A stretch of 64,000 bases of DNA, taken from positions 1-64,000 of the forward strand of contig NZ_QJHB01000014.1 of assembly GCF_003260275.1 (NCBI RefSeq). Direction: 5' to 3'. Positions 24,884 through 38,183 of the stretch are shown here, piece by piece. The position numbers and the translations under genes were made by a program. The notes beneath the pieces were generated by a model, which saw nothing but the letters and a program-made list of their open reading frames with translations, was not told the DNA's origin and searched no databases. Origin of the DNA: Homoserinimonas sp. OAct 916. Its GTDB lineage: Bacteria > Actinomycetota > Actinomycetes > Actinomycetales > Microbacteriaceae. Numbering within the stretch: the first letter of the stretch is position 1; the number at the start of each line of letters is the position of its first letter.

Positions 24884-24904
24884 CTAAGCGTTCCCAATGG
24901 CGCG
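24844..24904. repeat. Dispersed palindromic element, copy A
   Basis: An imperfect palindrome of about 60 bases: GCGCCAT-CGGAAC on the left and GCGTTCCC-ATGGCGCG on the right around a GC-rich centre. It resembles copy B at 40754-40814 along its whole length, including GGAACACATCGCCCC and AAGCGTTCCC. It lies within the broken amidotransferase gene. Confidence 0.7.
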
Positions 24905-24947
24905 AACCCGGCTTGTGGCATGAGCGGGCTCTGGCAGGGCACCCTGA

Positions 24948-25589
24948 TTACCGGGCCGGGGAGTCGATCGTGGCGATGGGCTCGGTGTCGCCCGTGGGCA
25001 CCCGCGCATCGGCTGGCAGTGGGATGTGCAACCTCGGCATGAAGAAGTTGCACGATGGGCCGATCAGCATGGCGAACAACAACGTGCCGACGCCGACATC
25101 GCCGCCGAGCAGCCAGCCGATGCCGAGCACGACGAGTTCGATGCCGCTGCGCACGATCCAGATACGCCAGCCGGTGCGGCGACTGAGGCCGGTCATCAGA
25201 CCGTCTCGAGGACCGGTGCCGAAGCGAGCACCTATATATAAGCCGGTGGCGAGCCCCATCAGAACGATCCCACCCGCGAACAGCAGGATCCGCACCCACA
25301 GGTCGAGACCCGGAGGAATGAGGAACAGCCCGAGCGAGGCAGCAGGGCCGACCAGGAGCACGTTCAGCACCGTGCCGATGCCGGGCTTCTCCCGCAACGG
25401 AATCCACAACAGTAACACGACCGCGCCGATCAAGACGGTGATCAGACCGAAATCGAGGTTGGTCTTGAACGAGATGCCCTGGGCGAGGACGTCCCACGGC
25501 GCGATACCGATCTCGCCGCGCACGATCATCGCGATCGCGATCCCATATGCGAGCAGCCCACTGAGCAATTGAGTGTAACGACGAAACAC
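24948..25589 (-). CDS. YczE/YitT-like integral membrane protein
   Basis: 213 residues from a GTG at 25589 that has AGGA upstream. Five or more hydrophobic helices; the motif APWDVLAQGISFKTNLDFGLITVLIGA near the N-terminus and GARFGTGPRDGLMTGL in the middle are typical of the YczE family (BCR, YitT-like). The function is not established; members are often linked to efflux or peptide-production loci. It is transcribed divergently from the RND exporter with 295 bases between, in which GATACT at 25804-25809 is a possible -10 for the exporter. Confidence 0.85.
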   Translation of the reverse strand: MFRRYTQLLSGLLAYGIAIAMIVRGEIGIAPWDVLAQGISFKTNLDFGLITVLIGAVVLLLWIPLREKPGIGTVLNVLLVGPAASLGLFLIPPGLDLWVRILLFAGGIVLMGLATGLYIGARFGTGPRDGLMTGLSRRTGWRIWIVRSGIELVVLGIGWLLGGDVGVGTLLFAMLIGPSCNFFMPRLHIPLPADARVPTGDTEPIATIDSPAR

Positions 25590-25884
25590 GATGTCCTGAT
25601 GATCTGTGGGTGAGCGGATGAGGCGTGCGACGGTGACGCGGTGCCCGGAGACGGTACTTCCAATCTACTGCCTCGCGCCCGTTGCCGATCTCGCACCCGT
25701 GGTCTGCCGGGCTGCCGGGACTCGAGGCGAATACCGGTGAGCGCACGTGCCCGAAGAAGGTCGACCACAAGCAAATACGCAGGTAGGCGTGGGTGGGATC
25801 TGGGATACTGGCCGAGGCACCGGCCCGACCGTGAGACGAACGGCCCCGCCCTGACATTCGACCGTCATCAACTGAGGACAACCC

Positions 25885-28800
25885 GTGCACCTATTCGCCG
25901 TGCTGAGCATGAAGAACAAGGCGCTGATCGCCCTCATCACCATCGTCGTCGGCATCTTCGGTTCGCTCGCACTCACCGGTTTGCAGCAGGAGCTCGCGCC
26001 GTCGATCCAGTTTCCCAGGCTCGCGGTGCTCACCAACTACCCCGGGGCCTCTCCCGATGTGGTGAACATCGACGTGAGCACGCCGATCGAGACGGCCATT
26101 CAGGGCGTGCCCGGGGTGGAGTCGACCCAGGCGACCTCGAGCACCAACCTGTCGCTGATCTCGGTCACCTTCGTCTACGGAACCAACCTCGGCACCGCCG
26201 AGCAGAAGATCGATCAGGCGATCAACCGCATCAAGCAGGTCTTGCCCGACACGGTCGACCCGCAGGTGGTGAGCGGATCGATCGACGACCTTCCGGTGCT
26301 GCAACTGGCCGTGACCGGTGATGCCGCCCAGAACGAGCTGGCCGCCCAGCTGCGGCAGTCGACCCTGGGCGAGATCGAGCATGTCGCCGGTGTGCGGGAG
26401 GCCGCCCTGATCGGCGCGGTCGGCAGCCGCGTCACCATCACCCCCGACCCCAAGAAGCTGACGGCGGCTGGGCTCTCGACCACCGACATCCGCACCGCCC
26501 TGGGCTCCAACGGCGCCCTCACCCCGGCAGGCACGATCACCGAAGACGAAAAGACCTTGTCTGTTCAAGCCGGAACCCGTCTGGGTTCGGTCGCCGACGT
26601 GGCCGCGCTTCCGCTGATCCCATCGATGCCGCAGGTCGACCTTGAGGGGCTACCCGTGGCATCCGCCCCCCTGACCATCGGGGACGTCGGCACTGTCGCG
26701 CTCACCGACGACCCGCAGACGAGCATCTCTCGGGTCAACGGAGAGCCGGCTCTGACGATCGCGATCACGAAGCTTCCGGCGGCGAACACCGTCGAGGTCT
26801 CCCAGGCGGTGCTGGAGATCCTGCCCGCACTTCAGGCTGAACTCGGCCACGGCGCCGTGTTCACCACGGTCTTCGACCAGGCCCCCTATATTCAACAGTC
26901 GATCGCGGCCCTCACCGAGGAGGGCCTGCTCGGCCTGCTGTTCGCGGTGATCGTGATCCTGATCTTCCTGATGTCGGTGCGGTCAACGCTCGTCACCGCC
27001 ATCTCGATACCGACCTCGGTGCTGATCACCTTCATCGGGTTGCAGGCGTTCGGCTACTCATTGAACATCATCACCCTCGGTGCGCTCACGATCGCCATCG
27101 GCCGCGTCGTCGACGACTCGATCGTAGTCATCGAGAACATCAAACGCCACCTGGGCCAGAACCCGCCGCGCCTGTCCGACTCGGTCAAACAGCGTGCAGA
27201 CACTCGGGCGAGCGTGATCGTCGAAGCCGTGCGTGAGGTGGCCGGCGCCATCACGGCTTCCACCATCACCACGGTCGCGGTGTTCCTGCCGATCTCGTTC
27301 GTGCAGGGAACCACGGGCGAACTGTTCCGCCCGTTCGCGCTGACGGTGACCGTGGCGCTGCTCGCGTCGCTGGTGGTGTCGCTGACCATCGTTCCGGTGC
27401 TCGCCTACTGGTTTCTCACCGAGCGCCGAAAGCAGCGCCTCGCACGACTCGCGGCGAGCCGACCTGCTGACGAGAGCCCCGCGGTTCTCGTCGCGGCGAC
27501 AGCGAACGTTTCTGCTCAGGGAGCCAGCGCTTCGGGGCCGGAGCACGAACAGCCGCTGCCGGCGCGCAGGCAGCGCCGGGCGGCATCCGCCGTCGACGAC
27601 GAAGGTCTCGCTCACCCGACCCGACTGCAGCGGGGATACCTGCCCATCATCACGTGGACGCTCAAGCACGGCGTGACCACGATCATCCTCGCGGTGCTCG
27701 TGCTCGGCGGAACCATCGCGCTGGTGCCCAGCATGAAGACCAACTTCCTCGGCTCCACGGGCCAGAACACGTTCACCGTCACACAGACCCTGGCGGCCGC
27801 CTCCAGCCTCGACGCGCTCGACACGGCGGCCAGAGCCGTCGAGTCGGAGTTGCGCGCGGTGGCCGGGGTGGAGACCGTGCAGCTGTCGATCGGCTCTTCG
27901 GGCAGCTCGCTGCGCGATGCGTTCGGCGGCGGCGGCCAGGGAACGATCACGTACTCCATCACCACCGACGAATCCGCCGACCAGGATGCGCTGCAGGCCG
28001 ACGTGCGCGAGCGCCTGGCCGCGCTGCCCGACGCGGGCGAGATCGAAGTGGGTGTCTCGAGTGGTTTCGGGGCCTCGTCCGACATCGAGATCGACGTGCG
28101 GGCCGCCAACCAGGCCGATCTGAAGAAGGCGTCGGATGCGGTGCTCGCATCAGTCTCGAAGCTCGACTCGATCACGCAGGCCACCAGTAACCTGTCCGAA
28201 TCCCGGCCGTACCTGGCAGTGTCCGTGGATCGCCAGAAGGCGGCGGATGCCGGACTCAGCGAGGTCGCGGTCAGCAACATCGTCGCGCAGGCGATGCAGC
28301 CGACGCAGGTGGGCCAGGTGGTGATCGACGAACGCACCACCAAGATCTACCTGGCCACCAAGAACCCACCGGCGACCGAGGCGGAGTTGACCGGCCTCAC
28401 GGTGCCGACGCGCACCGGCCCGGTCGCGCTGGACACCGTCGCCACGGTGAAGACGGTCGACGGCCCCTCCACAATCACGACGGTGCGCGGGCAGCGCAGC
28501 GCGACTGTTGCAGTGACTCCGATGAGCGACGATCTGGGAACGGCCAGCAGCGAGGTGCAGTCGGCCGTGGATTCGGCTGCACTGCCGTCGGGGGCCACCG
28601 CCTCCCTCGGTGGGGTGACCGCCGACCAGGACGACGCGTTCCAACAATTGGGAATCGCCCTGTTGATCGCCATCCTGATCGTGTACATCGTGATGGTGGC
28701 CACGTTCAAGAGCCTGCTGCAGCCACTGCTGCTGCTGGTCTCGGTGCCGTTCGCGGCCACGGGCGCCATCGGGTTGCAGGTCATCTCCGGCATCCCGCTC

Positions 28801-29232
28801 GGTGTTCCGTCGCTGATCGGTGTGCTCATGCTGATCGGCATCGTGGTGACCAACGCCATCGTGCTGGTCGACCTGGTGAACCAGTACCGGGCACGCGGGA
28901 TGCGCGTTCACGAGGCCCTCGTGCTCGGAGCTTCCCGGCGCCTTCGCCCCATCCTCATGACGGCCCTGGCCACGATCTTCGCGCTGGTGCCGATGGCGGT
29001 CGGCTGGACAGGGCAGGGCGGCTTCATCTCGCAGCCGCTCGCACTGGTGGTGATCGGCGGGCTGGTCTCGTCGACCGCACTCACCCTCGTCGTGCTGCCG
29101 GTGCTGTACCTGCTGGTGGAGGGCGCCCGTGAGCGCCGCCACGACCGTAACGAGGAGCGCGACCTGGCCGCGCGCACCGCGGCCGAACGCGCAGATGCGG
29201 CGCCGGCGGAAGCCACCGTTCAGGGGTCGTGA
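25885..29232 (+). CDS. RND-family efflux permease (AcrB/MmpL-like topology, AcrB type)
   Basis: 1115 residues in one open frame from GTG, with GAGGA upstream. An N-terminal helix is followed by two large extracytoplasmic loops and two blocks of membrane helices, the RND layout. TM4 holds the proton-relay pair in GRVVDDSIVVIENI, Asp410-Asp411. The matching TM10 region is MLIGIVVTNAIVLVDLVNQ. Repeated porter-domain features such as LTNYPGASPDVVN and GVESTQATSS agree with HAE/AcrB exporters. No membrane-fusion or outer-membrane partner is nearby, as expected for a monoderm. A cytoplasmic insert of about 80 Ala/Arg-rich residues (near 515-595) sits between the two halves. Substrate unknown. Confidence 0.9.
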   Translation: MHLFAVLSMKNKALIALITIVVGIFGSLALTGLQQELAPSIQFPRLAVLTNYPGASPDVVNIDVSTPIETAIQGVPGVESTQATSSTNLSLISVTFVYGTNLGTAEQKIDQAINRIKQVLPDTVDPQVVSGSIDDLPVLQLAVTGDAAQNELAAQLRQSTLGEIEHVAGVREAALIGAVGSRVTITPDPKKLTAAGLSTTDIRTALGSNGALTPAGTITEDEKTLSVQAGTRLGSVADVAALPLIPSMPQVDLEGLPVASAPLTIGDVGTVALTDDPQTSISRVNGEPALTIAITKLPAANTVEVSQAVLEILPALQAELGHGAVFTTVFDQAPYIQQSIAALTEEGLLGLLFAVIVILIFLMSVRSTLVTAISIPTSVLITFIGLQAFGYSLNIITLGALTIAIGRVVDDSIVVIENIKRHLGQNPPRLSDSVKQRADTRASVIVEAVREVAGAITASTITTVAVFLPISFVQGTTGELFRPFALTVTVALLASLVVSLTIVPVLAYWFLTERRKQRLARLAASRPADESPAVLVAATANVSAQGASASGPEHEQPLPARRQRRAASAVDDEGLAHPTRLQRGYLPIITWTLKHGVTTIILAVLVLGGTIALVPSMKTNFLGSTGQNTFTVTQTLAAASSLDALDTAARAVESELRAVAGVETVQLSIGSSGSSLRDAFGGGGQGTITYSITTDESADQDALQADVRERLAALPDAGEIEVGVSSGFGASSDIEIDVRAANQADLKKASDAVLASVSKLDSITQATSNLSESRPYLAVSVDRQKAADAGLSEVAVSNIVAQAMQPTQVGQVVIDERTTKIYLATKNPPATEAELTGLTVPTRTGPVALDTVATVKTVDGPSTITTVRGQRSATVAVTPMSDDLGTASSEVQSAVDSAALPSGATASLGGVTADQDDAFQQLGIALLIAILIVYIVMVATFKSLLQPLLLLVSVPFAATGAIGLQVISGIPLGVPSLIGVLMLIGIVVTNAIVLVDLVNQYRARGMRVHEALVLGASRRLRPILMTALATIFALVPMAVGWTGQGGFISQPLALVVIGGLVSSTALTLVVLPVLYLLVEGARERRHDRNEERDLAARTAAERADAAPAEATVQGS

Positions 29233-29249
29233 ACGGGGGCGCCCGGTGC

Positions 29250-30437
29250 TCAACCGCTGACGAGCACGCCACCTTTCCAGACCCGGTCGACCAGCGGCAC
29301 GCCGGGCCGGTAGGCCAGATGCACATACGAAGGCGCCTTCAGCAGAACCAGGTCGGCGCGCGCACCCACGACGATGCGGCCGACGTCGGTGCGCCGCAGT
29401 GCGCGAGCGCCACCAGCGGTCGATGACCAGAGCGCCTCGGCCGGGGTCATCCCCATGTCGCGCACGGCAACCGCGATGCAGAACGGCATCGACGAGGTGA
29501 ACGAAGAGCCCGGGTTGCAGTCGGAGGCGAGCGCCACGGTTGCCCCGGCCTCGAGCAGACGTCGGGCATCCGGATACGGCTGCTTGGTCGAGAACTCCAC
29601 ACCGGGCAACAGGGTCGCCACCGTGTCAAAAGCGCCGAGCGCGGTCACGTCGTCGTCGGTCAGGAAGGTGCAGTGGTCAACCGCCGCAGCACCCAGCTCG
29701 ATGGCGAGTTGCACCCCGACCCCCGGGCCGAGCTGGCTGGCGTGCACTCGCACCCCGAGCCCACGGGCGGCACCGGCTTCGAGCACCCGCCTGCTCTGTT
29801 CCGGCGTGAACGCACCGGTCTCGCAGAACACATCGACCCATTTTGCGTGCGGGGCACAGGCGTCGAGCATGTCGCCGACCACCAGGTCGACGTAGTCGTC
29901 GCCGCGGCCGGCGAACTCGGCAGGAACCACGTGCGCACCGAGGAACGTGACCTCGTCGGTCACCTCGGCGGCCAGGCGCAGCATTCGCGCCTCGTCGTCG
30001 ACTGTCAGCCCGTAGCCGCTCTTGACCTCGATCGTCGTCGAGCCCTGCGCGTACAACTCGGTCAAGAAACCGGCCAACCGGGTTCGTAACTCGTCGTCAC
30101 TGGCGGCCCGCGTTGCCGCAACCGTGCTGCGTATTCCGCCAGCGGAATATGCCTGCCCCGACATTCGAGCCTCGAACTCGGCGGACCGGTCTCCGCCGAA
30201 CACGATGTGGGTGTGGCTGTCGACGAAGCCGGGGATCAGCGCGGCGCCGCCCACATCGGTGACGGAGTCGGCCTCTGGTGCATCGGCCGCCGGCCCCACC
30301 CAGTCGATCAGCCCGTCGACCACCAGCACCGCGGCGTCGTGAAGCAGACCCAACCGCTCCACCCCGGCGGCGGCATCGTGCTCGAGATCGTTGGTGACCA
30401 GCTGGCCGATACCGGTGATCAGGTGGGAGCTCATCAT
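29250..30437 (-). CDS. hutI: Imidazolonepropionase
   Basis: 395 residues. It hydrolyses 4-imidazolone-5-propanoate to N-formimino-L-glutamate, third step of histidine breakdown. Motifs: the metal ligands [37 protein letters not shown] and ASDCNPGSS, together with the substrate loop [16 protein letters not shown]. The start overlaps the hutU stop (ATGATGA); the ATG at 30434, three bases on, is also possible, since the nearby GGGAG fits it better. It is the last gene of hutHUI, and ends 17 bases from the convergent exporter gene. A formimidoylglutamase is not seen in the window. Confidence 0.93.
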   Translation of the reverse strand: MMSSHLITGIGQLVTNDLEHDAAAGVERLGLLHDAAVLVVDGLIDWVGPAADAPEADSVTDVGGAALIPGFVDSHTHIVFGGDRSAEFEARMSGQAYSAGGIRSTVAATRAASDDELRTRLAGFLTELYAQGSTTIEVKSGYGLTVDDEARMLRLAAEVTDEVTFLGAHVVPAEFAGRGDDYVDLVVGDMLDACAPHAKWVDVFCETGAFTPEQSRRVLEAGAARGLGVRVHASQLGPGVGVQLAIELGAAAVDHCTFLTDDDVTALGAFDTVATLLPGVEFSTKQPYPDARRLLEAGATVALASDCNPGSSFTSSMPFCIAVAVRDMGMTPAEALWSSTAGGARALRRTDVGRIVVGARADLVLLKAPSYVHLAYRPGVPLVDRVWKGGVLVSG

Positions 30438-32095
30438 TTCTCCCACATGGGCACCCGCAGGCCACGCTCGCGCGCCACTTCCTCGGCGCGCTCGTAGCCG
30501 GCGTCGACGTGGCGCATGACTCCGGTGCCCGGGTCATTGGTGAGCACGCGTTCGATCTTCTCGGCGGCCAGGGGGGTGCCGTCGGCAACAATCACCTGCC
30601 CGGCGTGGATGGAGCGACCGATGCCGACCCCGCCGCCGTGGTGAATCGACACCCAGGTCGCCCCAGACGCCGTGTTCAGCAGCGCGTTCAAGAGAGGCCA
30701 GTCGGCGATCGCGTCTGATCCGTCTTTCATGGACTCGGTCTCGCGGTACGGGGATGCGACTGAACCGGAGTCGAGGTGGTCACGGCCGATGACGACGGGA
30801 GCCGAGAGTTCACCGGAGGCGACCATCTCGTTGAACTTCAGGCCGGCTAGGTGACGTTCCTTGTAGCCGAGCCAGCAGATGCGCGCGGGCAGGCCTTCGA
30901 ATTGGATCTGCTCGCCGGCCTTGGTGATCCACCGGTGCAGTGGGGCATCATCCGGAAACAGCTCGAGGATTGCCTTGTCGGTGGCCGCGATGTCGGCGGG
31001 GTCTCCGGAGAGTGCGGCCCAGCGGAACGGGCCCTTGCCCTCGGCGAACAGGGGGCGGATGTAGGCGGGTACGAAGCCGGGAAACTCGAACGCGCGGTCG
31101 TAGCCGCCGAGAACCGCCTCGGCGCGGATCGAGTTGCCGTAGTCGAACACTTCCGCACCGGCATCCTGAAACTCCACCATTGCCTTGACGTGCTTGGCCA
31201 TCGACGCCCGCGCCCTCGTGGTGAAACCTTCGGGGTCGGATTCTGCGAGCGCATGCCATTCCGAGACCGACACGCCCTCGGGCAGATAGCTGAGCGGGTC
31301 GTGCGCGGCGGTCTGGTCTGTGACGATGTCAACCGGCACCTTGCGGGCCAGAAGGTCGGGCAGGATGGTCGCGGCGTTGCCTTCCACGCCGACAGAGAGC
31401 GCGCGGCCTTCTTCCTTCGCGGCCAGGACGCGGGCGATACCATCGTCCAGATCGGTGGCGACCTCGTCGAGGTACCCCTTCTCGGCACGGCGGTCGAGCC
31501 GGGTCTTGTCGACGTCGATGATCAGCACGACGCCCTCGTTCATGGTGACGGCCAACGGCTGGGCTCCGCCCATGCCGCCGCAGCCGGCGGTCACGGTGAG
31601 GGTGCCGGCCAGGGAGTCGCGCCCGAGCTTCTTCGCGATTGCCGCGAAGGTCTCGTAGGTGCCCTGCAGAATGCCTTGGGTGCCGATGTAGATCCAGCTG
31701 CCGGCCGTCATCTGGCCGTACATCATCAGGCCCTGCTGCTCCAGCTTGCGAAATTCGGGCCACGTCGCCCAGTCGCCGACCAAGTTCGAGTTGGCGATCA
31801 GCACGCGCGGCGCCCACTCGTGGGTGCGAAAGACGCCGACCGGCTTGCCCGACTGCACGAGCAGGGTCTCGTCCTTCTCCAGGGTGGTCAGCGTGCGCAC
31901 GATTGCGTCGTAGCAATCCCAGTTGCGGGCCGCCTTGCCGGTGCCACCGTAGACGACAAGGTCGTCGGGGTGTTCGGCGACCTCCGGGTCGAGGTTGTTC
32001 ATCAGCATGCGCAGCGGGCCCTCGGTCTGCCAGCTCTTCGCAGTGAGCGTGGAGCCACGAGGGGCGCGAATGTTGTGGTGCGGGTACTCAGTCAT
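30434..32095 (-). CDS. hutU: Urocanate hydratase
   Basis: 553 residues starting [14 protein letters not shown] at 32095, with AAGGAA upstream; longer in-frame extension is not needed. It uses tightly bound NAD+ to turn urocanate into imidazolonepropionate. Clear family blocks are [34 protein letters not shown] with the active-site Cys and NAD-binding glycines, [34 protein letters not shown] and [11 protein letters not shown] near the end. Coupled to hutI. A 211-base gap with repeats separates it from the upstream hutH, so it may have extra control. Confidence 0.95.
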   Translation of the reverse strand: MTEYPHHNIRAPRGSTLTAKSWQTEGPLRMLMNNLDPEVAEHPDDLVVYGGTGKAARNWDCYDAIVRTLTTLEKDETLLVQSGKPVGVFRTHEWAPRVLIANSNLVGDWATWPEFRKLEQQGLMMYGQMTAGSWIYIGTQGILQGTYETFAAIAKKLGRDSLAGTLTVTAGCGGMGGAQPLAVTMNEGVVLIIDVDKTRLDRRAEKGYLDEVATDLDDGIARVLAAKEEGRALSVGVEGNAATILPDLLARKVPVDIVTDQTAAHDPLSYLPEGVSVSEWHALAESDPEGFTTRARASMAKHVKAMVEFQDAGAEVFDYGNSIRAEAVLGGYDRAFEFPGFVPAYIRPLFAEGKGPFRWAALSGDPADIAATDKAILELFPDDAPLHRWITKAGEQIQFEGLPARICWLGYKERHLAGLKFNEMVASGELSAPVVIGRDHLDSGSVASPYRETESMKDGSDAIADWPLLNALLNTASGATWVSIHHGGGVGIGRSIHAGQVIVADGTPLAAEKIERVLTNDPGTGVMRHVDAGYERAEEVARERGLRVPMWEK

Positions 32096-32150
32096 GGTGT
32101 GTTCCTTCGGTTCGGTGTGTTCAGGCTGTTCAAGTCGTTCATTCGCATGG

Positions 32151-32300
32151 GGTTTCGAGACGATTCCTCGTTCCTCGGAATCCCTCAACCCGCGGGACTC
32201 CATGCCACGGTTTCGAGACGATTCCTGGTTCCTCGGAATCCCTCAACCCGCGAATCTTTACGTTGGTCGAGGGGTCGCGAAGCGACCGTCTCGAGACCCC
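32151..32300. repeat. 44-bp direct repeat and adjoining palindrome between hutH and hutU
   Basis: Two copies (32151-32194 and 32209-32252) differ at one base; each begins GGTTTCGAGACGATTCCT. A third element at 32261-32300 has a short palindrome, GTCGCGAAGCGAC. They fill most of the space between the hutH stop and the hutU start, and look like members of a dispersed family that also touches 22516-22545. Confidence 0.8.
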
Positions 32301-32306
32301 CGGCAG

Positions 32307-33878
32307 TCACCGGAGCCCCCCGACAACTCCGGAGGCGGCAGCGGCCACCGCGCCGGAGGCGACCAGCTGCCGGGTGGCCTCGATCTCGGGGGCCAGGAAA
32401 CGGTCGGGGCCGGGGCCGGCCACCTGTTCGCGCAGCGCTCCGATCACCGCACCCGTCGCCCGGCTCGGCGCGAGCGGAGCACGCAGGTCGATTCCGCGGG
32501 CCGCGGTCATGACCTCGATGGCGAGCACACGGGTGAGCCCGTCGACCGATCGGCGCAGCTTGCGCGCCGCCGACCAACCCATCGACACGTGGTCCTCCTG
32601 CATCGCCGACGACGGGATCGAGTCGACCGATGCGGGCACGGCCAACCTTTTCAGCTCGCTCACGATGCCGGCAGCGGTGTACTGGGCGATCATCAGGCCG
32701 GAGTCGACCCCGGCGTTGTGCGCGAGGAACGGCGGCAGGCCGTGGTTGCGGGCCGGGTCGAGAAACCGATCGGTGCGACGCTCAGACATGCTGGCCACAT
32801 CGGCAGCGATGATCGCGAGAAAGTCGAGCACGTATCCGATCGGGGCACCGTGGAAGTTGCCGTTCGACTCCACGCGGCCATCGAGGGTGACCACCGGGTT
32901 GTCCACCGCAGAGGCCAGTTCGAACTCGGCCACGCGGCGGGCGTGCGCGACGGTGTCACGGGCCGCCCCGTGCACGATCGGTGCACAACGCAGCGAGTAG
33001 GCATCCTGCACCCCACCGGGGTGCGGAGCCCTGTGGCTCGCGACAATCGGTGAGTCTTCGAGCAAGCGCCGCAGGTTCTCGGCCGAGACACCTTGCCCCG
33101 GCTGGGGGCGCAGCGCGTGCAGGTCAGCGGCGAAGACGGCATCGGTGCCGAGCAGGCCCTCCACGCTCATCGCAGCGGCAATGTCGGCCGTCGCCATCAG
33201 GGTTTCGAGGTCGGTGAGCGCAAGGGCGAGCATCCCCAGCATCCCGTCGGTGCTGTTGATCATCGCGAGGCCCTCTTTCTCGGCGAGGGCCAGCGGTTCG
33301 ATGCCGGCATCGGCGAGCGCGGATGCCGCATCCACGAGGTTGCCGGCGCCATCACGCACCTCGCCCTCCCCCATGGCGGCGAGAGTGCAGTGCGACAGCG
33401 GCGCGAGGTCGCCGGAGCAGCCCAGTGAGCCGTACTCGTGCACGACAGGCGTGATTCCTGCGTTCAACATGGCGGCGAAGGATTCGGCAGTGATGCGGCG
33501 CACACCGGTGCGCGCCGTCATCAGCGTTGACAGGCGCAGAAGCATCAGCGCACGGGTGACTTCACGTTCGACCTCGGGGCCGCTGCCGGCGGCATGGGAG
33601 CGCACGATGTTGAGCTGCAACTGCGCCCGCAGGTCTTTGTCGATGAAGGTGGTCGCTAGCGCACCGAAGCCGGTGGAGATCCCGTAGTGCGGGTTCGGGT
33701 CGTCGGCGAGGGCCTCAACCACGGTGCGGGTGTCGTCGACGGAGGCAAGCGCGTCGGCGTCGAGTTCGACCCGGGCATCATGGCGGGCGACGGCCACCAC
33801 GTCGGCGATGCTGAGGGGGCCGACCCCCACGGTCACTGATTCGCGGGCGATACCGGTTTGCTCTGCAAATATGCTCAT
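32307..33878 (-). CDS. hutH: Histidine ammonia-lyase
   Basis: 523 residues from the ATG at 33878. It converts L-histidine to urocanate. The MIO cofactor would form from Cys154-Ser155-Gly156 (SLGCSGDLAP) rather than the more common Ala-Ser-Gly, a variant known in actinobacterial HutH. Catalytic Tyr65 is in HYGISTGFGAL and the histidine selectivity pair Ser94-His95 is in VRSHAAGSG. Later motifs are NSTDGML, DAYSLRC, ESNGNFHG and SSAMQEDHVSMG. It is first in hutHUI and is divergent from an IclR regulator, with a perfect palindrome between them. Confidence 0.94.
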   Translation of the reverse strand: MSIFAEQTGIARESVTVGVGPLSIADVVAVARHDARVELDADALASVDDTRTVVEALADDPNPHYGISTGFGALATTFIDKDLRAQLQLNIVRSHAAGSGPEVEREVTRALMLLRLSTLMTARTGVRRITAESFAAMLNAGITPVVHEYGSLGCSGDLAPLSHCTLAAMGEGEVRDGAGNLVDAASALADAGIEPLALAEKEGLAMINSTDGMLGMLALALTDLETLMATADIAAAMSVEGLLGTDAVFAADLHALRPQPGQGVSAENLRRLLEDSPIVASHRAPHPGGVQDAYSLRCAPIVHGAARDTVAHARRVAEFELASAVDNPVVTLDGRVESNGNFHGAPIGYVLDFLAIIAADVASMSERRTDRFLDPARNHGLPPFLAHNAGVDSGLMIAQYTAAGIVSELKRLAVPASVDSIPSSAMQEDHVSMGWSAARKLRRSVDGLTRVLAIEVMTAARGIDLRAPLAPSRATGAVIGALREQVAGPGPDRFLAPEIEATRQLVASGAVAAAASGVVGGLR

Positions 33879-33930
33879 GCTTTGATTGCACACGTTCGTC
33901 GGCGGTGAAACAACGTGATTACACTCGATA

Positions 33931-33950
33931 CTGTCTGGAGTCCCAGACAG
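33931..33950. promoter_or_regulatory. Perfect palindromic operator between hutH and iclR-like gene
   Basis: CTGTCTGG and CCAGACAG form a perfect 8-bp inverted repeat around AGTC in the 137-base gap between divergent hutH and the IclR gene. Its size and place fit the operator of an IclR dimer or dimer pair controlling hutHUI and its own gene. It lies 52 bases before hutH and 66 bases before the regulator start. Confidence 0.6.
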
Positions 33951-34015
33951 CCCCTGAACCCGCTCGTCACCTTCGGCGGCCGGTTCAGCCAAAGGATCGC
34001 ACCGGAGAGTCACCC

Positions 34016-36867
<2,852 letters not shown>

Positions 36868-36961
36868 TCACGGAGATCGGCGCGGGTTCTGGCAAACTTG
36901 GTGGCGACAGTCTTCGCCCCTCGGGGCACACCGCTCACCCACAACCGATAGGGATTCGATC

Positions 36962-38143
36962 ATGGCAGCCAAGGCACGTTTCAATTGGGAAGATCCGCTG
37001 CTGCTTGACCAGCAGCTCAGCGACGAGGAGCGAATCATCCGCGACACCGCCGCCGGGTTCGCCCAGAGCCGGTTGGAGCCGCGGGTTCTGGAAGCCTTTC
37101 GCAACGAACACACCGACCCCGACATTTTTCGCGAGATGGGCGAGATCGGCCTGCTCGGCGCGACGATCCCCGAGGAGTACGGCGGCAGCGGCCTGAACTA
37201 TGTCAGCTACGGCCTGATCGCCCGCGAGGTCGAACGGGTCGACTCCGGCTACCGGTCGATGATGAGCGTGCAGTCATCGTTGGTGATGACCCCGATCAAT
37301 GAGTTCGGAACCGAGGAGACCAAACAGAAATATCTGCCGTCCCTCGCCAGTGGCGAGCTCATCGGCTGCTTCGGCCTGACCGAACCCGACCACGGCTCTG
37401 ACCCCGGCTCGATGATCAGCCGCGCCCGGAAGGTCGACGGCGGCTACTCGCTCAGTGGCGCGAAGACATGGATCACGAACAGCCCGATCGCCGACGTGTT
37501 CGTGGTCTGGGCCAAGGATGACGAGGGCGAGATTCGCGGCTTCGTGCTGGAGAAGGACTGGAAGGGGCTCAGTGCACCGACGATCCACGGCAAAGTGGGG
37601 CTGCGCGCATCCATCACCGGTGAAATCGTGATGGACAATGTGTTCTGCCCCGAGGAGAACGCCTTCCCCGACGTGCGCGGCCTGAAGGGCCCGTTCACCT
37701 GCCTCAACTCTGCTCGCTACGGCATCGCGTGGGGTGCGCTCGGCGCCGCAGAGGCCTGCTGGCACACCGCCAGGCAGTACACGCTCGACCGGAACCAGTT
37801 CGGCCGGCCGCTGGCGGCCACCCAACTCGTGCAGAAGAAGCTGGCCGACATGCAGACCGAGATCACGCTGGGGCTGCAGAGCTGCCTGCGCCTCGGCCGG
37901 ATGAAGGACGAGGGCACCGCGGCGGTCGAGATCACGTCGCTGCTGAAGCGCAACAGTTGTGGCAAGGCACTGGATGTCGCCCGCGCCGCACGTGACATGC
38001 TCGGCGGCAACGGCATCAGCGACGAGTACGCCGTTGCCCGGCACCTGGTCAACCTCGAGGTCGTGAACACCTACGAGGGCACCCACGACGTTCACGCCCT
38101 GATCCTCGGACGCGCGCAGACGGGGATCCAGGCGTTCTATTGA
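36962..38143 (+). CDS. gcdH: Glutaryl-CoA dehydrogenase-like acyl-CoA dehydrogenase
   Basis: 393 residues. An FAD enzyme oxidising and decarboxylating glutaryl-CoA to crotonyl-CoA. Arg98 in [15 protein letters not shown] is the Arg that holds the substrate carboxylate, and Glu372 in [23 protein letters not shown] is the catalytic base, in the form typical of GcdH rather than of plain acyl-CoA dehydrogenases. Other family blocks are [16 protein letters not shown] and [18 protein letters not shown]. It may take part in lysine or tryptophan breakdown, matching the dioxygenase in the window. The ATG has AGGGA upstream. It is divergent from the MFS gene. Confidence 0.92.
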   Translation: MAAKARFNWEDPLLLDQQLSDEERIIRDTAAGFAQSRLEPRVLEAFRNEHTDPDIFREMGEIGLLGATIPEEYGGSGLNYVSYGLIAREVERVDSGYRSMMSVQSSLVMTPINEFGTEETKQKYLPSLASGELIGCFGLTEPDHGSDPGSMISRARKVDGGYSLSGAKTWITNSPIADVFVVWAKDDEGEIRGFVLEKDWKGLSAPTIHGKVGLRASITGEIVMDNVFCPEENAFPDVRGLKGPFTCLNSARYGIAWGALGAAEACWHTARQYTLDRNQFGRPLAATQLVQKKLADMQTEITLGLQSCLRLGRMKDEGTAAVEITSLLKRNSCGKALDVARAARDMLGGNGISDEYAVARHLVNLEVVNTYEGTHDVHALILGRAQTGIQAFY

Positions 38144-38183
38144 GGGCATTCGGGTATGCTGCTGGCCGCTCGTCGATCGCTAG

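Noticed and set aside
24751-25890. A 379-codon minus-strand open frame
   Set aside because: It overlaps the YczE-type gene in another frame and is Arg/His-rich without motifs; only the YczE frame has membrane helices and family blocks.
33411-33423. HutH with Cys-Ser-Gly instead of Ala-Ser-Gly as a broken active site
   Set aside because: Cys-Ser-Gly is a known MIO-forming variant in actinobacterial histidine ammonia-lyases, and all other motifs are intact.
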